Counted from the first letter of the stretch, positions 1-10,527 are shown. The stretch is 64,000 nucleotides of DNA from Erythrobacter sp. SG61-1L (GCF_001305965.1 NZ_JXQC01000003.1:3515361-3579360); one strand, 5' to 3'. Notes: a model not told the origin generated them from the sequence alone. Program-made: numbers and translations.

Positions 1-513
1 GCGCTGGTGGAAGAACTGGGCGTCACGCGCAATCAGGTGCTGGCCGGCCTCGCCACCTTCCGGGGGCTGCCGCACCGGATGGAGCGGCTGGGCGAATATC
101 GCGGCGTGCTGTTCATCAATGACAGCAAGGCCACCAATCCCGCTTCTGCCGCCCCGGCGCTCGCGGCCTTTCCGCCAAACCCGGAAAAGCGCATTCACTG
201 GATTCTGGGCGGCCTGCCCAAGGGTGACGATTTGGGCGAGTGCGAGCGTTATTTCGGCAATGTGGCCGCCGCCTATACTATCGGGGAAGCCGGGCCGCGC
301 TTTGCGGAAATCCTCGATCCGGTCACGCATGTCGAACGCTGCGAAATGATGGCGGAGGCGGTCAGCCGCGCCATGGCCGCCGCCAAGCCGGGCGACGTGA
401 TCCTGTTCTCCCCCGCCTGCGCCAGCTTCGATCAGTTCCGTGACTATGAACTGCGCGGCGACGCCTTCCGCGAAATCGTCAGCTGCCTGACGGATGGGGG
501 TGTCGCGCCGTGA
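1..513 (+). CDS. murD: MurD C-terminal part (UDP-N-acetylmuramoylalanine--D-glutamate ligase), truncated by window start
   Basis: The reading frame is open from base 1 and ends at 513, so only the last 170 residues are visible. They contain the Mur ligase C-terminal signature NDSKATNP, which binds the incoming amino acid and the nucleotide, followed by ILGG and the FSPACASFDQF stretch typical of MurD. The enzyme adds D-glutamate to UDP-MurNAc-L-Ala in the cytoplasm. It overlaps ftsW by 4 bases, as expected inside a dcw operon. The true start lies upstream of the window. Confidence 0.95.
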   Translation, partial: ALVEELGVTRNQVLAGLATFRGLPHRMERLGEYRGVLFINDSKATNPASAAPALAAFPPNPEKRIHWILGGLPKGDDLGECERYFGNVAAAYTIGEAGPRFAEILDPVTHVERCEMMAEAVSRAMAAAKPGDVILFSPACASFDQFRDYELRGDAFREIVSCLTDGGVAP

Positions 514-1778
514 CCGCAGTGCCCGGCCTTTCCCACACACCCAGCTTGTCGCAACCTTATGTTCCCCGGATGGGTGAACGCGGTGCGCAGGCTTCGCGCA
601 GGCGGCTCGACAAGCGCAGCCAGTTGCGCATCTGGTGGAGAGAGATTGACCGGGTTCTGCTGGTGATGGTGCTGCTGCTGATGGCCATCGGCACAGTGGC
701 CGTGGCCGCCGCATCGCCTGCCAGTGCGCGGCGCCTGTCGACTTCGGCAGTGAAGCTGGACGATCTCTATTTCTACTGGCTGCACCTGCGCTGGCAGTTC
801 CTGGGCATCCTGACCATGCTGGGCGTTTCCATGGCGCCCAAGGACTGGGCACGGCGCGGCGCCATTGTGCTGTGCGCGGCGATGCTGGTGGGCCTTGTCC
901 TGGTGCCCTTCGTGGGGTCTGAAGTAAACGGCGCCAAGCGCTGGCTGCGCTTCGGCATCAGCCTGCAACCGTCCGAATTCCTCAAGCCGGCCTATGCGAT
1001 CACCATGGCATGGATTCTGTCGTGGCGAGTGCGCGATCCGCGCCTGCCGGTAATTTCCATCGCCACGGGCCTGATGGCGCTGATCGTCGGCCTGCTGATG
1101 GCGCAGCCCGATTTCGGTTCCGCAATCCTCTATGTCGGCTGCTGGGGCGTGCTGGTGCTGCTTTCGGGCATCGACATGCGCCGTATCGGCGCGCTGATGG
1201 GCGCAGGCATTGTGGGAATCGGCGCGACCTATCTGCTTTACGACAACGCCCGCCACCGCATTGATGCCTTCCTTGGCGGCGGCACGGCCTATGACCAGGT
1301 GGACCTTGCCCGGCGCACGCTGATGGCCGGCGGCTGGACGGGCAGCGGCATGTGGCTGGGCACGCGCAAGCTTTCCCTGCCTGAAGCGCATACGGACTAT
1401 ATCTTCTCCGTCATCGGAGAAGAATTCGGCCTGCTGATCTGTGCATTGGTGGTGCTGGTCTATCTGGCGATCATCGCCCGCGTGCTGGTGCGGCTGGTGA
1501 ACGAGGAAGACCTGTTCACGATCCTTTCGGCATCGGGCCTCATTGCGCTGATCGGCGGGCAGGCCTTCATCAATATTCTGGTGAACCTCCAGCTCTTCCC
1601 CTCCAAGGGCATGACCTTGCCCTTGGTGAGCTACGGCGGTTCTTCCACAATTGCCCTGTGCCTAACTGTCGGGCTGATGCTGGCCTTGACGCGGCGCAAC
1701 CCCTATCTCAGCCGGGACCGGTTCGATCTCATGGCGGCGCTCGCCAAAGAGGACCGGGACAAGGGAGGGCGGCATTGA
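510..1778 (+). CDS. ftsW: FtsW, SEDS-family peptidoglycan polymerase of the divisome
   Basis: A 422-residue polytopic membrane protein of the SEDS family, with a soluble N-terminal tail of about 45 residues and roughly ten hydrophobic segments. The family signature LPLVSYGGSS lies near residue 375, and the conserved PDFGSA motif is also present. FtsW polymerises septal glycan with its partner PBP3. The GTG start at 510 overlaps the murD stop, and the end overlaps the murG start (TTGA). Position between murD and murG is the standard dcw order. Confidence 0.96.
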   Translation: MTAVPGLSHTPSLSQPYVPRMGERGAQASRRRLDKRSQLRIWWREIDRVLLVMVLLLMAIGTVAVAAASPASARRLSTSAVKLDDLYFYWLHLRWQFLGILTMLGVSMAPKDWARRGAIVLCAAMLVGLVLVPFVGSEVNGAKRWLRFGISLQPSEFLKPAYAITMAWILSWRVRDPRLPVISIATGLMALIVGLLMAQPDFGSAILYVGCWGVLVLLSGIDMRRIGALMGAGIVGIGATYLLYDNARHRIDAFLGGGTAYDQVDLARRTLMAGGWTGSGMWLGTRKLSLPEAHTDYIFSVIGEEFGLLICALVVLVYLAIIARVLVRLVNEEDLFTILSASGLIALIGGQAFINILVNLQLFPSKGMTLPLVSYGGSSTIALCLTVGLMLALTRRNPYLSRDRFDLMAALAKEDRDKGGRH

Positions 1779-3031
1779 GCTCCGCTTCGAAACATTACGT
1801 ACTCGCCGCCGGAGGAACGGGCGGACATCTGATCCCGGCTTTCGCGCTCGCTACCGAGCTTGAGCGGCGTGGGCATCATGTCGCCCTGATCACGGATGAA
1901 CGCGGCGCGGCCATTCCGGGCAAGCCCGAATTCCTGACGGCCCATGTGCTGCCCGCCGGGCGGTTCGGCAAGAACCCGCTCAAGTGGATCGGCGGCGCGC
2001 GTGCCGTATGGCAAGGGCGCCAGATGGCCCTGCGCCTGTTCGACGCCTTCGAGCCTTCGGCAGTGATCGGCTTCGGCGGTTATCCGGCGCTGCCTGCGCT
2101 GCTGGCTGCAACGTCCGCCCGCATCCCCACTGTGATCCATGAACAGAACGCCGTGCTTGGCCGGGTCAACCGGCTGCTGGCGGGCAAGGTGGATGCGATT
2201 GCCACGGCCTATCCTCATGTCGAGCGACTGAAGGAAAAATACGAGGGCAAGGCGCATCTCGTCGGCAATCCGGTGCGCGCCGAAGTTCTGGTTTTGCGTG
2301 ACGAACCTTTCCCGGCGCTGACGGAAGACGGATTGCTGCGGGTGCTCGTCACTGGCGGAAGTCAGGGTGCGCGTATCTTGTCGGATGTTGTGCCCGATGG
2401 TCTCGCGATGCTCCCGCCTGCCTTGCGCGCGCGACTTCAAGTGACGCAGCAATGCCGTCCCGAAGACATCGAGGCTGTGCGCCAGCGTTACGCGGGCCAT
2501 GGCATTCCGGCGGAATTGGGCACCTATTTCGAAGACATGCATATTCGCCTGGCCGATGCCCATCTGTTCATCGGGCGGGCAGGGGCATCTACGATTGCAG
2601 AACTGACAGCCGTAGGGCGCCCCGCGATCCTGATCCCGCTGCCAATTGCCACGGATGACCATCAGGCCGCCAATACCCGCGAAATGGTGAAAGCGGGGGG
2701 TGCTCGCATGATCCGCCAGCCCGGTTCCACGGTCAAGGATACGTCGGGCATGGGCGAAGAAGGCAATCAGTTGCGCAAGGAACAGTCCGACGTGTTGCAG
2801 AAGCTGGCCAAGGATATTTGCCGTCAGATCCTGGCGCTCGCCGAAAATCCGAAGGGGCTGGCCAACGCAGCCCATGCCGCATGGAATTGCGGCCGCCCCA
2901 ATGCGGCAAGGGATCTTGCCGATCTGGTCGAAAGCTTCGGCGGTGCGCCGCTGATGGACGTGATCCGCGTGAATGGCGGGGAAGTGCAGGCCAATGGCCG
3001 CGAGGCTCTCGCACGGGAGACTGCACAATGA
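1775..3031 (+). CDS. murG: MurG, undecaprenyl-PP-MurNAc-pentapeptide GlcNAc transferase
   Basis: Forms lipid II at the inner face of the membrane by adding GlcNAc to lipid I. The GT28 motifs are all visible: [10 protein letters not shown] at residues 13-22, [20 protein letters not shown], and the UDP-GlcNAc site [10 protein letters not shown] followed by [14 protein letters not shown] chose the TTG at 1775, because it overlaps the ftsW stop and gives the family's usual N terminus; an in-frame upstream extension would lie inside ftsW. At 418 residues it is longer than most MurG proteins, because of an extra segment after [13 protein letters not shown] (see findings). Confidence 0.95.
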   Translation: MSSASKHYVLAAGGTGGHLIPAFALATELERRGHHVALITDERGAAIPGKPEFLTAHVLPAGRFGKNPLKWIGGARAVWQGRQMALRLFDAFEPSAVIGFGGYPALPALLAATSARIPTVIHEQNAVLGRVNRLLAGKVDAIATAYPHVERLKEKYEGKAHLVGNPVRAEVLVLRDEPFPALTEDGLLRVLVTGGSQGARILSDVVPDGLAMLPPALRARLQVTQQCRPEDIEAVRQRYAGHGIPAELGTYFEDMHIRLADAHLFIGRAGASTIAELTAVGRPAILIPLPIATDDHQAANTREMVKAGGARMIRQPGSTVKDTSGMGEEGNQLRKEQSDVLQKLAKDICRQILALAENPKGLANAAHAAWNCGRPNAARDLADLVESFGGAPLMDVIRVNGGEVQANGREALARETAQ

Positions 3032-4443
3032 AGGGGGTGGGCACCGATATCGGGACGATCCACTTCGTCGGCATCGGCGGCATCGGCATGTCCGGCATTG
3101 CCGAAGTGATGAAGAACCTGGGCTACGCAGTTCAGGGTTCGGACATTGCCGAAGGGCCTTCGGTGGAACGGCTGCGCGCGCGCGGGATCAAGGTAATGAT
3201 CGGCCATGCGGCGGAAAACCTTGGCGATGCCGCCGTGGTGGTGACGTCCACTGCCGTGCGCCGCACCAATCCGGAAGTGGCCGCCGCGCTGGAACATCGC
3301 ATTCCCGTGGTCCGCCGCGCGGAAATGCTGGCCGAGCTTATGCGGCTGAAGAACACGGTCGCCGTGGCCGGCACGCATGGCAAGACGACCACCACCAGCA
3401 TGATCGCCACTCTGCTCGATGCGGGCGGGGTTGATCCCACCGTGATCAATGGCGGCATCATCGAAAGCTATGGCTCCAACGCGCGCCTTGGCGACAGCGA
3501 CTGGATGGTGGTGGAAGCCGACGAAAGCGACGGTTCCTTCCTGCGGCTCGACGGTACGATTGCCGTCGTCACCAATATCGATCCGGAACATCTCGACCAT
3601 TACGGCTCGTTCGATGCGGTGAAGAAGGCCTTCGTCGAGTTCATCGAGAACGTGCCGTTCTATGGCGCCGCGGTTCTGTGCATCGATCATCCCGAAGTTC
3701 AGTCCGTGGTCGGTCTCGTGCGCGACAGGCGCGTGGTGACTTATGGCTTCTCGCTGCAGGCCGATGTGTGCGGCGTGAATGTTCGCCCCGAAGGCGGCGG
3801 CAATGTGTTCGATGCAGTGATCCGCCAGCGCGGGCAGGAAGATCGCCGGATCGAAGGCGTGAAGCTGCCCATGCCGGGCCGCCACAACGTGCAGAACGCG
3901 CTCGCGGCGATTGCCGTGGCCGTGGAAATGGGCTGCCCGGACGATGTGATCCGCAATGGTTTCGCCAAGTTCGGCGGTGTGCGCCGCCGCTTCACCAAGG
4001 TGGGCGAGACGGGCGGCACCACGATCATCGACGATTATGCGCACCATCCGGTGGAAATCAAAGCCGTGCTGTCCGCCGCGCGCGAGGCGACGCAGAACCG
4101 CGTGATCGCTGTGGTCCAGCCGCACCGCTTCACCCGCCTGCGCGACCTGATGGAAGAATTCCAGACCTGCTTCAACGATGCCGACATGGTCTTTGCCGCG
4201 CCGGTCTATCCGGCGGGCGAAAGCCCCATCGAAGGCGTGGACAGCAAGGTTCTGGTGAGCGGGATCAAGGCACGCGGGCACCGTTCCGCCGCCGAGGTTT
4301 CCGGCGCGGATGAACTGGCAAGCGTGCTGGCCGATATCGTCGAGCCGGGCGATATCGTCGTGTGCCTCGGCGCGGGTGACATTACCCGCTGGGCGGCCGG
4401 GCTGGCCCCTGCGATCGAAGCGAAGAAGGGTGCTGCCAAATGA
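3028..4443 (+). CDS. murC: MurC, UDP-N-acetylmuramate--L-alanine ligase
   Basis: First amino-acid ligase of peptidoglycan precursor synthesis: it joins L-alanine to UDP-MurNAc using ATP. It has an N-terminal Rossmann-like domain ([13 protein letters not shown]), the ATP P-loop GTHGKTTTT at residues 115-123, the central-domain EADESDGSF motif, and the C-terminal DDYAHHP motif. At 471 residues it is of normal length. The ATG at 3028 overlaps the murG stop by 4 bases, and the end overlaps murB by 4 bases, implying translational coupling. Confidence 0.96.
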   Translation: MKGVGTDIGTIHFVGIGGIGMSGIAEVMKNLGYAVQGSDIAEGPSVERLRARGIKVMIGHAAENLGDAAVVVTSTAVRRTNPEVAAALEHRIPVVRRAEMLAELMRLKNTVAVAGTHGKTTTTSMIATLLDAGGVDPTVINGGIIESYGSNARLGDSDWMVVEADESDGSFLRLDGTIAVVTNIDPEHLDHYGSFDAVKKAFVEFIENVPFYGAAVLCIDHPEVQSVVGLVRDRRVVTYGFSLQADVCGVNVRPEGGGNVFDAVIRQRGQEDRRIEGVKLPMPGRHNVQNALAAIAVAVEMGCPDDVIRNGFAKFGGVRRRFTKVGETGGTTIIDDYAHHPVEIKAVLSAAREATQNRVIAVVQPHRFTRLRDLMEEFQTCFNDADMVFAAPVYPAGESPIEGVDSKVLVSGIKARGHRSAAEVSGADELASVLADIVEPGDIVVCLGAGDITRWAAGLAPAIEAKKGAAK

Positions 4444-5375
4444 TGAGCGCGCCCTATTCCGAAATCGACGAGGTGATGGTTTCGGCGCATCTTCCGGTCA
4501 AGAACGTGCGTGGCAAGCTGACACATAACGCGCCGCTGGCCCCGCTGGTGTGGTTCAAGGCGGGCGGCGCGGCGGACTGGCTGTTCGAACCGGCCGATGT
4601 GGAAGATCTTACCTCGTTCCTGTGCCAGCTTGGCGGGCAGGTGCCGGTGATGGCGCTGGGCCTGGGTTCCAATTTGATTGTACGCGATGGCGGAGTGCCG
4701 GGCGTAGTGATCCGGCTGGGCAAGCCTTTCGCGAAAGTGGAGCAGGTGGATGCAACCACCCTGCGCTGCGGCGGCGGGGCGAGCGGTATTCTGGTGGCTT
4801 CCACTGCGCGCGATGCGGGCATTGCCGGGCTGGAATTCCTGCGCGGCATTCCCGGCACGGTCGGCGGCTTCGTGCGGATGAATGGCGGCGCCTATGGCCG
4901 CGAAGTGGCCGATATTCTGGTGGATTGCGATGTGATCCTGCCCGATGGCAGCTTCGTCACGCTTGCGCCCGATGAACTGCAATATTCCTATCGCCATTCC
5001 GCCCTGCCGGATGGCGCAATCGTGGTTTCGGCGCGGTTTGCCGGGCAGCCGGGCGATCCGGCGGCAATCGGCGCGGAAATGGACCGCATCGCCGCCGCGC
5101 GCGAGGAATCGCAGCCGCTCCGCTCCAAGACGGGCGGATCGACTTTCAAGAACCCCGAAGGTGACAAGGCATGGCGGCTGGTCGATGCCGCCGGTTGCCG
5201 GGGCCTGACCATGGGCGGCGCGCAAGTGAGCGAAAAACATACCAATTTCCTGATCAACACCGGCAGCGCCACCAGCACCGACATCGAAGGGCTGGGCGAG
5301 GAAGTGCGCCGCCGTGTTTCCCAGAGCCAGGGCGTGGATCTGGAATGGGAAATCCAGCGCGTGGGGAGGCCTTGA
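4440..5375 (+). CDS. murB: MurB, UDP-N-acetylenolpyruvoylglucosamine reductase
   Basis: FAD enzyme that reduces UDP-GlcNAc-enolpyruvate to UDP-MurNAc with NADPH. Visible are the FAD-binding [13 protein letters not shown] stretch, the [11 protein letters not shown] motif, the catalytic SYRHS arginine region, the proton-donor serine in GGSTFKNP, and the late glutamate in LEWEIQRVG. At 311 residues it resembles the compact type I/II alphaproteobacterial enzymes. It overlaps murC by 4 bases and is followed by a hairpin repeat rather than directly by ddl. Confidence 0.95.
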   Translation: MMSAPYSEIDEVMVSAHLPVKNVRGKLTHNAPLAPLVWFKAGGAADWLFEPADVEDLTSFLCQLGGQVPVMALGLGSNLIVRDGGVPGVVIRLGKPFAKVEQVDATTLRCGGGASGILVASTARDAGIAGLEFLRGIPGTVGGFVRMNGGAYGREVADILVDCDVILPDGSFVTLAPDELQYSYRHSALPDGAIVVSARFAGQPGDPAAIGAEMDRIAAAREESQPLRSKTGGSTFKNPEGDKAWRLVDAAGCRGLTMGGAQVSEKHTNFLINTGSATSTDIEGLGEEVRRRVSQSQGVDLEWEIQRVGRP

Positions 5376-5397
5376 TGCTGGCGATGCTTCTCCCTTG

Positions 5398-5475
5398 GTG
5401 CGCTCCTGCGAAAGCAGGAGCCCATAGTGTCGCCTCGCCTCGTTCCGCTAGGCTCCTGCTTTCGCAGGAGCGCAC
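5398..5475. repeat. REP-like inverted doublet between murB and ddl
   Basis: Two perfect 25-base inverted arms (5398-5422 and 5451-5475) are separated by 28 bases. Each arm is itself a hairpin with an 8-bp stem, GCTCCTGC-GAAA-GCAGGAGC, and the second arm carries the complementary TTTC loop. It interrupts an otherwise tightly overlapping operon. Such paired palindromes are typical of REP-type dispersed repeats. It could also affect mRNA stability or partial termination between murB and ddl. Confidence 0.85.
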
Positions 5476-5498
5476 AACGCAACGCGGAGGAGGCTACC

Positions 5499-6461
5499 GT
5501 GTCTGAACTCCCCAAGCTCCATATCGCAGTGCTGATGGGCGGCTGGGCCAATGAACGGCCGGTCTCGCTCACGTCGGGCAATGGCGTGGCCGATGCGCTG
5601 GAAGCGCGCGGCCACAAGGTGACGCGGATCGACATGGATCGCAGCGTGGCCGCAAAGCTGGCCGAGGCCGCGCCGGATGTGGTGTTCAACGCACTGCACG
5701 GCGTGCCCGGTGAAGACGGCACGGTGCAGGGCATGATGGACCTGATGGGCATTCCCTATACCCACTCCGGCCTCGCCACTTCCGTGATCGCCATCGACAA
5801 GGAACTGACCAAGCTCGTCCTCGTCCCCCATGGCATCCCCATGCCGGGCGGGCGCATCGTGCAGTCGGAAGAACTCTATCAGCGCGATCCGCTGCCGCGC
5901 CCCTATGTGCTCAAGCCGGTGAACGAAGGCTCGTCGGTGGGCGTGGCGATTGTCACCCAGGAATGCAATTACGGCGATCCGATCCGCCGCGATGCAACCG
6001 GCCCGTGGCAGGAATTCGCCCAGCTTCTGGCCGAGCCCTATATCAAGGGCCGCGAACTGACCTGCGCAGTGGTGAACGGCAAGGCGCTGACCGTTACCGA
6101 ACTGGTGCCCAAGGGCGGCTTCTACGATTTCGAGGCGAAATATACCGACGGGATGACGGACCATATCTGCCCGGCGAATATCCCGCTGGAGATCATGGAA
6201 CTGTGCAAGGCCTATGCGCTCAAGGCGCACAAGGCGCTGGGCTGCCATGGCACCAGCCGTTCGGACTTCCGCTGGGATGACGAACAGGGGCAGGCCGGGC
6301 TGTTCCTGCTGGAAGTGAATACCCAGCCGGGGATGACGCCGCTGAGCCTTGTGCCCGAGCAGGCGAAATATTGCGGCATGGACTATGGGGACCTTGTCGA
6401 GGCGATCATTGCCGACGCGCTGGAGCGTGCAGAAGCATCGCGCGGGGGAAAGGGGGCGTAG
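5499..6461 (+). CDS. ddl: D-alanine--D-alanine ligase
   Basis: ATP-grasp enzyme making the D-Ala-D-Ala dipeptide of the pentapeptide stem. The N terminus has HIAVLMGGWANERPVSL, the middle has KPVNEGSSVGV for nucleotide binding, and the metal/phosphate motif EVNTQPGMT lies at about residues 272-280. I chose the GTG at 5499, preceded by a GCGGAGGAGG ribosome-binding site. An in-frame start at 5427 would translate through the hairpin repeat and is rejected. 320 residues, standard length. ftsQ follows immediately. Confidence 0.95.
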   Translation: MSELPKLHIAVLMGGWANERPVSLTSGNGVADALEARGHKVTRIDMDRSVAAKLAEAAPDVVFNALHGVPGEDGTVQGMMDLMGIPYTHSGLATSVIAIDKELTKLVLVPHGIPMPGGRIVQSEELYQRDPLPRPYVLKPVNEGSSVGVAIVTQECNYGDPIRRDATGPWQEFAQLLAEPYIKGRELTCAVVNGKALTVTELVPKGGFYDFEAKYTDGMTDHICPANIPLEIMELCKAYALKAHKALGCHGTSRSDFRWDDEQGQAGLFLLEVNTQPGMTPLSLVPEQAKYCGMDYGDLVEAIIADALERAEASRGGKGA

Positions 6462-7421
6462 GTGGCGCAGACGATCAAGCGCAAGGCTCAGGGGGTGCGC
6501 CGCGCGGCGGCGGCCCGGGGCACCGCGCAGAAGGTTAAGCAGGCCCGTTCCTCCACCGGGGCAGTGGCCGATGCGCTGGTGCGCTGGCTGCCCTTCACCG
6601 AAGAACAGCTGCAGCGCGTTTTCCTTGCCCTGATCCTGGGCGGGGCAGTGGCGCTTGCCTGGATCGTCGCCAGCCTTGCGGGCCTGCCCGCGCTTGCCAG
6701 CCAGCAGATCGCCACAGTGGCGGGCGATGCGGGCTTCGAAGTGAACCGGGTGGAAGTGCGCGGCGTACAGCGCATGAATGAACTCAAGGTCTATGAGCGC
6801 GTATTGGGCGAGCGGGACCGGGCGATGCCGCTGGTCGATCTGGATGCGGTGCGCGTCCAGTTGCTGGGCCTCAGCTGGGTCAAGGACGCGCGCGTTTCGC
6901 GCCGCCTGCCGGATTCGCTGGTGATCGACATTGTCGAGCGCACGCCCCATGCCGTGCTGAAGAAGGCCGACAAGCTGGTGCTGATCGACGATACCGGCCA
7001 CGAGCTTGAGCCGGTTTCCACCGCTGCCGCGCGTGGGCAACTGATTATCGAAGGGCCGGGCGCTGGCCGCCAGGTTGCCGCACTCGGCACATTGCTGGAT
7101 GCCGCCCCGGCGCTGGAACCGCAGGTGGCGGGTGCCGAATGGGTCGGCAATCGTCGCTGGAACCTCACCTTCAAGACGGGGCAGGTGCTTGCCCTGCCGC
7201 AGGGCGAGCGGGAATCGGCCAGCGCGCTGGTGTCCTTCGCCCGGCTCGACGGGGTGAACCGCCTGCTGGGCGGCAAGGTCGCCACATTCGACATGCGCGC
7301 GCCGGAACGGATCTACATGCGCATTCCCGGCCGCACGCAGCAGCAGCTCGATTCCGGTACTGCCGCGCCTACAGCGTCGGGTACGGATGAGATGAGCGAG
7401 AATGCGGAGGTGCCCGAGTAA
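6462..7421 (+). CDS. ftsQ: FtsQ, divisome scaffold protein
   Basis: Bitopic membrane protein of the division complex. It has a basic cytoplasmic tail (residues 1-50), one transmembrane segment at about 53-75, a POTRA domain at about 93-162 (VNRVEVRGVQRMNE...SWVKDARVSRRLPD...IDIVERTP), and a beta-rich C-terminal domain. The GTG start directly follows the ddl TAG, and its stop overlaps ftsA (TAATG). The length of 319 residues and the place between ddl and ftsA match the usual dcw order. Confidence 0.95.
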   Translation: MAQTIKRKAQGVRRAAAARGTAQKVKQARSSTGAVADALVRWLPFTEEQLQRVFLALILGGAVALAWIVASLAGLPALASQQIATVAGDAGFEVNRVEVRGVQRMNELKVYERVLGERDRAMPLVDLDAVRVQLLGLSWVKDARVSRRLPDSLVIDIVERTPHAVLKKADKLVLIDDTGHELEPVSTAAARGQLIIEGPGAGRQVAALGTLLDAAPALEPQVAGAEWVGNRRWNLTFKTGQVLALPQGERESASALVSFARLDGVNRLLGGKVATFDMRAPERIYMRIPGRTQQQLDSGTAAPTASGTDEMSENAEVPE

Positions 7422-8701
7422 TGGCATCCACGCCGCGCATCACAAAGGTTTTCGGGGCGATCAATATCGGCTCGTTTCGCATTTCCGCGATGATCGCGGG
7501 GGTGAGCGAAACGGGCGAGATGATCGTGCTGGGATCGGGTCACCGTGCGGCGCAGGGGATCAAGCGCGGCTATGTCACCGACATGCAGGCCGCGACCTAT
7601 GCCGTGCGCGATGCGATAGAGCGGGCGGAGAAGCTGGCCGGCACCAGCGTATCCAGCGTGTGGATCGGGTGTTCGGGCGCCGGACTTTCCAGCAAGATCG
7701 CACAGGTGGAAATCGATATTGGCGGCCGCCGGATCGAAGAAGAGGATATCGAACACCTCCTCGTTGCCGCGCGGGACGGGTTGCAGCCCGATGGCCGCAC
7801 CGTGCTCCACGCCCAGCCAGCGCATTACACGCTGGATGGCGCGCATGGCGTGTCCAACCCCAAGGGCCTGCATGCAGAGCGGCTTGGCGTGGATATTCAC
7901 GTGATGTGTGCCGATGGCGCGCCGGTGCGCAACATCACTGAAGCGGTTCAGAACGCGCATCTCGATGTGGAATCGGTGATCGCCTCACCTGTCGCGGCTG
8001 GCTATGCCTGCCTCAGCCAGGAAGAACGCGAACTGGGCGTGGCGCTGATCGAACTGGGCGCGGAAGTCACCAATGTCTCGGTCTATGCCGGGGGAATGCT
8101 GCTGGGGATGCTGCCGATCCAGATGGGTTCGGCCGACATCACCGATGCCATTGCATCCCATTTCGGCATTCGCCGCTTTCAGGCCGAACGGCTCAAATGC
8201 GTTTCCGGCTCGGCCATCGCCTCGCCGACCGACCATCGCGAGATGATCCCGGTTAACGGGCCGGGGGAAGAACAGGTCGGCCCAATTGCCCGCCATGCGG
8301 ACGACAAGAACCGTGTGCCGCGCGCAGAGCTGATCTCCGTCATCACCGGCCAGCTCGACAAGCTGATCAGCGAGATTTCAAAGGCACTCAAGAGCCTTGG
8401 CTTCCCCGGCCAGAACGGACAGGTGGTGCTGACCGGCGGCGGGGCGGAACTGGCCGGCATCGCGGATTTCGCGCAAGGGGCACTCGCCCGGCCGGTGCGT
8501 ATCGGACGCCCGCCCGCGTTGAAGGGCCTGCCGGAGGCGCATGGCGTGCCCGGCTTTTCGACACTTGCCGGCCTGATCCTCTATGCCGCGGCCGATCCGG
8601 TGGACGTCCGCTCCATTCGTCCCGGCTATCAGGATACCACCCGGCTGAGCGGTTTCGCGCTCGCCCAGCGTGTGTTCCAGGCCCTGAAACAGTATTTCTG
8701 A
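7421..8701 (+). CDS. ftsA: FtsA, actin-like membrane anchor of the Z-ring
   Basis: Actin-fold ATPase that tethers FtsZ to the membrane and recruits later division proteins. The N-terminal phosphate loop INIGSFRISAMIAG, the SHS2-type insertion, and the late nucleotide motif VVLTGGGAELAGI are visible. The last 16 residues (GFALAQRVFQALKQYF) form the expected amphipathic membrane-targeting helix. 426 residues. It is followed by a 134-base gap before ftsZ that may carry an extra promoter. Confidence 0.96.
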   Translation: MASTPRITKVFGAINIGSFRISAMIAGVSETGEMIVLGSGHRAAQGIKRGYVTDMQAATYAVRDAIERAEKLAGTSVSSVWIGCSGAGLSSKIAQVEIDIGGRRIEEEDIEHLLVAARDGLQPDGRTVLHAQPAHYTLDGAHGVSNPKGLHAERLGVDIHVMCADGAPVRNITEAVQNAHLDVESVIASPVAAGYACLSQEERELGVALIELGAEVTNVSVYAGGMLLGMLPIQMGSADITDAIASHFGIRRFQAERLKCVSGSAIASPTDHREMIPVNGPGEEQVGPIARHADDKNRVPRAELISVITGQLDKLISEISKALKSLGFPGQNGQVVLTGGGAELAGIADFAQGALARPVRIGRPPALKGLPEAHGVPGFSTLAGLILYAAADPVDVRSIRPGYQDTTRLSGFALAQRVFQALKQYF

Positions 8702-8835
8702 CGGGATGAATGCGGTTTGAAACGCGCTTGTCAGACTGTGGATAAGGGCTGTTACGCTTTGCACCAGCGATTCCCTTTATGGCACAAGTGCAACAATGAG
8801 CATCGCCTTGCAGTGCGCCCTCTTGGAGAGCTTCA

Positions 8836-10527
8836 ATGAGCATTAATATCGGCCCGCCTTCGGTTGAGGAACTGCGCCCCCGCATTACCGTGATCGGTGT
8901 GGGCGGCGCGGGTGGCAACGCCATCGCCAACATGATCTCTTCCGAGATCGAGGGTGTGGACTTCATCGTCGCGAATACAGACGCGCAGGCGCTGAACAAT
9001 TCCATCGCCGAACATCGCATCCAGCTTGGGCCTGACATTACCCAGGGTCTTGGCGCGGGTTCGCGCCCGGAAGTGGGCAGGGCTGCCGCGGAAGAAACCG
9101 TGGAAGAGCTGGAGCGCGCGCTCGACGGCGTGAACATGGTCTTCATCGCGGCCGGCATGGGCGGCGGCACCGGCACGGGCGCGGCTCCCGTCATTGCGGA
9201 GGCTGCCCGGCGCAAGGGCGTGCTGACCGTAGGCGTGGTGACCAAGCCGTTCCTGTTCGAAGGCACGCGGCGCATGCGTTCCGCCGATGCGGGCATCGAG
9301 GAACTGCAGAAGCACGTCGATACGCTGATCGTCATCCCCAACCAGAACCTGTTCCTGGTGGCCAAGGCGGAAACCACCTTCAAGGAAGCCTTCGCGCTGG
9401 CCGACGAAGTGCTGCAGCAGGGCGTGCGTTCCATCACTGACCTGATGGTGATGCCGGGCCTCATCAATCTCGACTTTGCCGACGTGCGTTCGGTGATGGG
9501 CGAGATGGGCAAGGCGATGATGGGCACCGGCGAGGCCGAGGGCGAAAACCGCGCTCTGGAAGCAGCCGAGCGCGCCATTGCCAACCCGCTGCTGGACGGC
9601 GTGAGCATGCAGGGCGCCAAGGGTGTCATCATCTCCATCATCGGCGGCGAAGACATGAAGCTGCTGGAGGTGGACGAAGCCGCGAACCACATTCGCGAAC
9701 TGGTCGATCCCGATGCGAACATCATCTGGGGTTCGGCCTTCAATCCGGACCTTCAGGGCAAGATTCGCGTTTCGGTGGTCGCCACCGGTATCGAGCAGAC
9801 GGTGGAGCAGGCCGTGCAGGCTTCGCGTCCGCTGGACTTCTCGGCGCCGCGCGGGCCGAAGCGCCCTGTGCTGCCCGTGCCGACCGAAGACGAGCGTGCC
9901 GTGGATGCCGCTGCACTGCAGCCGCAAGCCGCGCCTGGCTTTGCCGCGCCTTCAGCGCCGCCGATGGCAGCGCCCGCCATGCCGCAGGCCTATGAGCCGA
10001 CCCCGTCCTATGACGAGGAAGACGAGTATGACGATACGAGCGGTGGCAGCTATGCCTCGCTGAGTGGCGACGAGATCCAGACCGGCGAATTGACGCTGGA
10101 GGAAGAGGAAGATGACGGGATGGCCGATGACTGGCTCAATCCCGCGGCTTCCCAGCAGACCGGCATGGGCGGCAGCGAGCTTGAGCTGACGCTGGAAGCG
10201 CCCGATGGCGGCAATGGCAATGAAGACGAACTGCTGCTCGACGCCAGCCGCCTCGCCGCTCAGGACGAACCGCCGGTGCAGGCCCAGCTTGGCGGTGGTC
10301 GCCGCCGTGGCATTCTGGGCGGCGAAGCGGCGGCTGCCGCTTCCGCAGCTGCTCCGGCCGCGCCCGCTGCAGGTGGCGGGGCTGCCGGTGGCGGCTCGAC
10401 CCTGTTCGAGCGTATGGCCAATTTGTCGCGCGGCGCTGCGAAGGATGCCGTGGATGACGATGACGACGATCCATCGGGTTCCTCGCTCAGCATTCCGCGC
10501 TTTCTGGGGCGCCAGAACAACCAGTGA
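8836..10527 (+). CDS. ftsZ: FtsZ, tubulin-like cell division GTPase
   Basis: Polymerises at mid-cell into the Z-ring. The GTPase core (about residues 1-330) has VGGAGGNA, the tubulin signature GGGTGTG at 109-115, and the T7-loop region [11 protein letters not shown] long, acidic, Ala/Pro-rich disordered linker follows. The extreme C terminus ([11 protein letters not shown]) is the conserved peptide that binds FtsA and other partners. At 563 residues it is much longer than the roughly 380 residues of E. coli FtsZ, which is usual for alphaproteobacteria. A GAG-rich ribosome-binding site precedes the ATG. Confidence 0.97.
   Translation: MSINIGPPSVEELRPRITVIGVGGAGGNAIANMISSEIEGVDFIVANTDAQALNNSIAEHRIQLGPDITQGLGAGSRPEVGRAAAEETVEELERALDGVNMVFIAAGMGGGTGTGAAPVIAEAARRKGVLTVGVVTKPFLFEGTRRMRSADAGIEELQKHVDTLIVIPNQNLFLVAKAETTFKEAFALADEVLQQGVRSITDLMVMPGLINLDFADVRSVMGEMGKAMMGTGEAEGENRALEAAERAIANPLLDGVSMQGAKGVIISIIGGEDMKLLEVDEAANHIRELVDPDANIIWGSAFNPDLQGKIRVSVVATGIEQTVEQAVQASRPLDFSAPRGPKRPVLPVPTEDERAVDAAALQPQAAPGFAAPSAPPMAAPAMPQAYEPTPSYDEEDEYDDTSGGSYASLSGDEIQTGELTLEEEEDDGMADDWLNPAASQQTGMGGSELELTLEAPDGGNGNEDELLLDASRLAAQDEPPVQAQLGGGRRRGILGGEAAAAASAAAPAAPAAGGGAAGGGSTLFERMANLSRGAAKDAVDDDDDDPSGSSLSIPRFLGRQNNQ

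Noticed and set aside
444-1391. Long minus-strand frame opposite ftsW
   Set aside because: Antisense shadow of ftsW caused by high G+C at third codon positions; His/Gln/Arg-rich composition and no domain.
1703-4281. Long minus-strand frames opposite murG and murC
   Set aside because: Shadow frames of strongly supported genes; no start signal and abnormal composition.
5427-5498. N-terminal extension of ddl
   Set aside because: It would translate the hairpin repeat; the GTG at 5499 has a strong ribosome-binding site and gives the family N terminus.
8779-8795. TGGCAC...TGCA motif upstream of ftsZ, considered as a sigma-54 promoter
   Set aside because: The GG-to-GC distance is 9 rather than 12 bases.
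8833-9927. 364-codon minus-strand frame opposite ftsZ
   Set aside because: Complement of conserved FtsZ coding sequence; no protein-like pattern.
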